Of a stretch of 64,000 nt of DNA, positions 62,163 through 64,000 are shown piece by piece. Position 1 is the stretch's first letter; every line of letters starts with the position of its first letter. Source of the DNA: Pipra filicauda (taxonomy: Eukaryota > Chordata > Aves > Passeriformes > Pipridae); contig NW_024104413.1 in assembly GCF_003945595.2 (NCBI RefSeq), forward strand, positions 708,001 through 772,000, given 5' to 3'. The notes beneath the pieces are model-generated. The model had not been told where the DNA came from. It saw nothing but the letters and a program-made list of their open reading frames with translations, and did not search any database. Made by a program: the position numbers and the translations under genes.

Positions 62163-64000
62163 GTAAAAACATTCACGCATGTTTTTGTTTCTTTTGAAGG
62201 AGAATCTTCCAGAATGTGTATCCATAGAGAGGAAACTAATTTTCACACAAAATCCGTATCCATATGTCCAATGTTCTGGATATATTGGCCTTTATTAGTT
62301 GCAAAGATTTCAGTCACAGTATCAAGGTTTTGCAATTTACCCGGCAGTCTCAGATATATAAAAGAGTCATTTCTGCTTAGCTACAAACTAATGTAATTAT
62401 TTACACTGTAGTTTAAAAAATAATATATATGTATCAAAGCTGTTGATTAATATGTTTGGTTTTTAAGGACTGAGCAAGGTAACATTGTATTGCATTGCTT
62501 TCAATGTAAAAAGCCAGATCCACTCATTATAAAAAAAATAACAGAGTCAAAAGAGTTATAGCTACCAGTGAGCCTTATCCACATCCCACATCTTGCTGAC
62601 CAGGTTCTGAAGCATTTTTTAAACATTTAAATGAACCCCAAAATTAAATTCAATCTCCTGCTAGTTGCTGGCTCCCCTTGTTACAAGTTTAAAACAAAAA
62701 AAAAAGCCCAAAATCTCACCTGTGCAGGCTCTACACTGGCAAAGGTAATACAAAGTGAATCACTCCTTAGGCCTCCTCTCTCCAAAGACACCTTCACTCC
62801 CATTTTCATTATCGTCATTTTCAGGGAACCTGGTTATGTGCAGAAATAAGACAAAGAGGTATTCAAACATAAAAGTTAAAGAACAGGTTTCTGCTGCTGT
62901 GTCCAGGACTATAATTACTCATCTGGCATTTTTTTCAGTGTTACAGGGAAACAGGTCAAGAAAAGTGTCAGGAAAGGTTGAACACTGCCAGTAATCTTAG
63001 CATATTTTGGAGAACAGCCTGCTGATGTACATCATTAAGATGCACTGCAGTTACAGAAATGTAATTCATATGAAGAATTAAAGATTAATTTAAGCAAAAC
63101 TATTTGTGTGAACAGATTTGCAGAGCTACTTCTTCAGCTCTTCTAAGCACATTTACTCCAGCTGGGCAACCCCTGTTTTTACCATTTGAGATTTTGGCCT
63201 CTTGTTTATAATTCAGGCTAACATGCGTGAAAGGCACTGCATGTGGTTTTTGTCTTGGGCTGCCCCCCTATCATGGGCTTATGCATACAAATTGAAAAAC
63301 TGTTTTTACAAGTGGCGAGTGTGAGAGATTAGCCCTGTAGTTACCATTTCAGCTGCTGATAAAAAAAGCTAGGAACAGCTTCTTTCCAAATCCACTGCGC
63401 GCAGTACCAAGTACTCATTTTCTGAAAACTGAGACTGAAGTTTAACTTTCTTTTTAACATTTTAACTGAACCTGCCCTAACTGGGTTGGCACTTAATTGC
63501 TCCTCTTTGTCAGGTCAGCTCCCTCCCCGCTGCACTGCCAGAGCATGGCTGTGCCCGGCTCCCATTTCTAACACAGTCATTAGTTTTGAACTTTTCACAC
63601 ACACCCCCATGTATTGAAACTTACTCTGAGAGATTGGACGGTTTTGAGTCTCCTGGATATGAATCACAGAGTTCATTCCTAAAATAGCTGTTAAGAGTTT
63701 GGGATTGCAGCCAGGAAAATACAGGAAGAGGAAATCTGATCAATTGGGCACATTTGGTTTGTTGTGTACATGGATGTACCAACCCTTTTTCTTATTTTAA
63801 CATTGTGTATCCACCTCTGATGCATTTCTGCGGAGTGTTATTGCCTGGGAGGGGGCTTAACACCCGGCTGAAGAGCGTAGATCTCATTCAGCCAGGAAAT
63901 TGCCCAGTTTAAGAGTGTCAGTTTTTTTTTCAGAGAGAAATGCTTTTATTTCAGGCTTGCACTGGAACAGCAAAATCTCTGAGGGGTTTTGCTTGTGGTT
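62163..64000 (+). other. MXD4: MXD4 intron 4, start only
   Basis: Begins with a gtaaaa donor and reaches the window edge without an acceptor leading into the expected zipper-coding exon. AT-rich; no repeat or gene recognised. Confidence 0.8.

Noticed and set aside
1..64000. General enrichment of CACGTG sites around MXD4
   Set aside because: I counted about a dozen in 64 kb, close to or below random expectation for a 6-mer, so only the promoter site and the close pair are reported.
1..64000. CRISPR arrays, operons, rRNA or tRNA genes, novel multi-gene system
   Set aside because: No such structures seen; the window is avian nuclear DNA with a single split gene.

Overview
The window looks like vertebrate nuclear DNA, and specifically bird DNA. 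It holds three fragments of CR1 LINEs of the avian type, long gene-poor tracts, and a sharp CpG island at the start of a multi-exon gene with GT/AG introns. The species cannot be fixed from this sequence.

Only one protein-coding gene is clearly supported. It is MXD4 (MAD4), a MYC-network transcriptional repressor, on the + strand. Four coding exons are visible: 30686-30749, 31374-31473, 40773-40802 and 62048-62162. They join without a frame break (64+100+30+115 = 309 nt, 103 codons). They encode the N-terminal SIN3-interaction helix and the basic-helix-loop-helix region up to helix 2. The gene runs off the right edge, so the leucine zipper, the acidic C-terminus, the stop codon and the 3' UTR are not in the window.

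Layout. Positions 1 to about 29,880 are intergenic DNA with no recognisable gene. This part contains a 5'-truncated CR1 (22014-22651), a short CR1 3' end (24869-24982), a two-copy 40-bp tandem repeat (25299-25378), two G-quadruplex-type G-run clusters, a stop-rich AT-rich tract with repeated TAATTA motifs (about 23,000-24,700), and a few unrecognised open frames that I do not accept as genes. About 29,880-30,930 is the CpG island and MXD4 promoter. It carries seven CCAAT boxes in about 350 bp, an octamer and one CACGTG E-box. Intron 1 is 624 bp. Intron 2 (9.3 kb) holds a second GC-rich island just 3' of exon 2 and a run of 26 C. Intron 3 (21.2 kb) holds a third CR1 fragment and a pair of closely spaced CACGTG sites. 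The start of intron 4 fills the rest.

The points most worth following are the CCAAT-box array of the promoter, the second GC-rich island with a TATAAA upstream of it (a possible start for a form lacking the SIN3-binding helix), and the 30-nt exon 3. Skipping exon 3 would keep the frame but remove most of the DNA-contacting basic region. I did not find a novel multi-gene system here.
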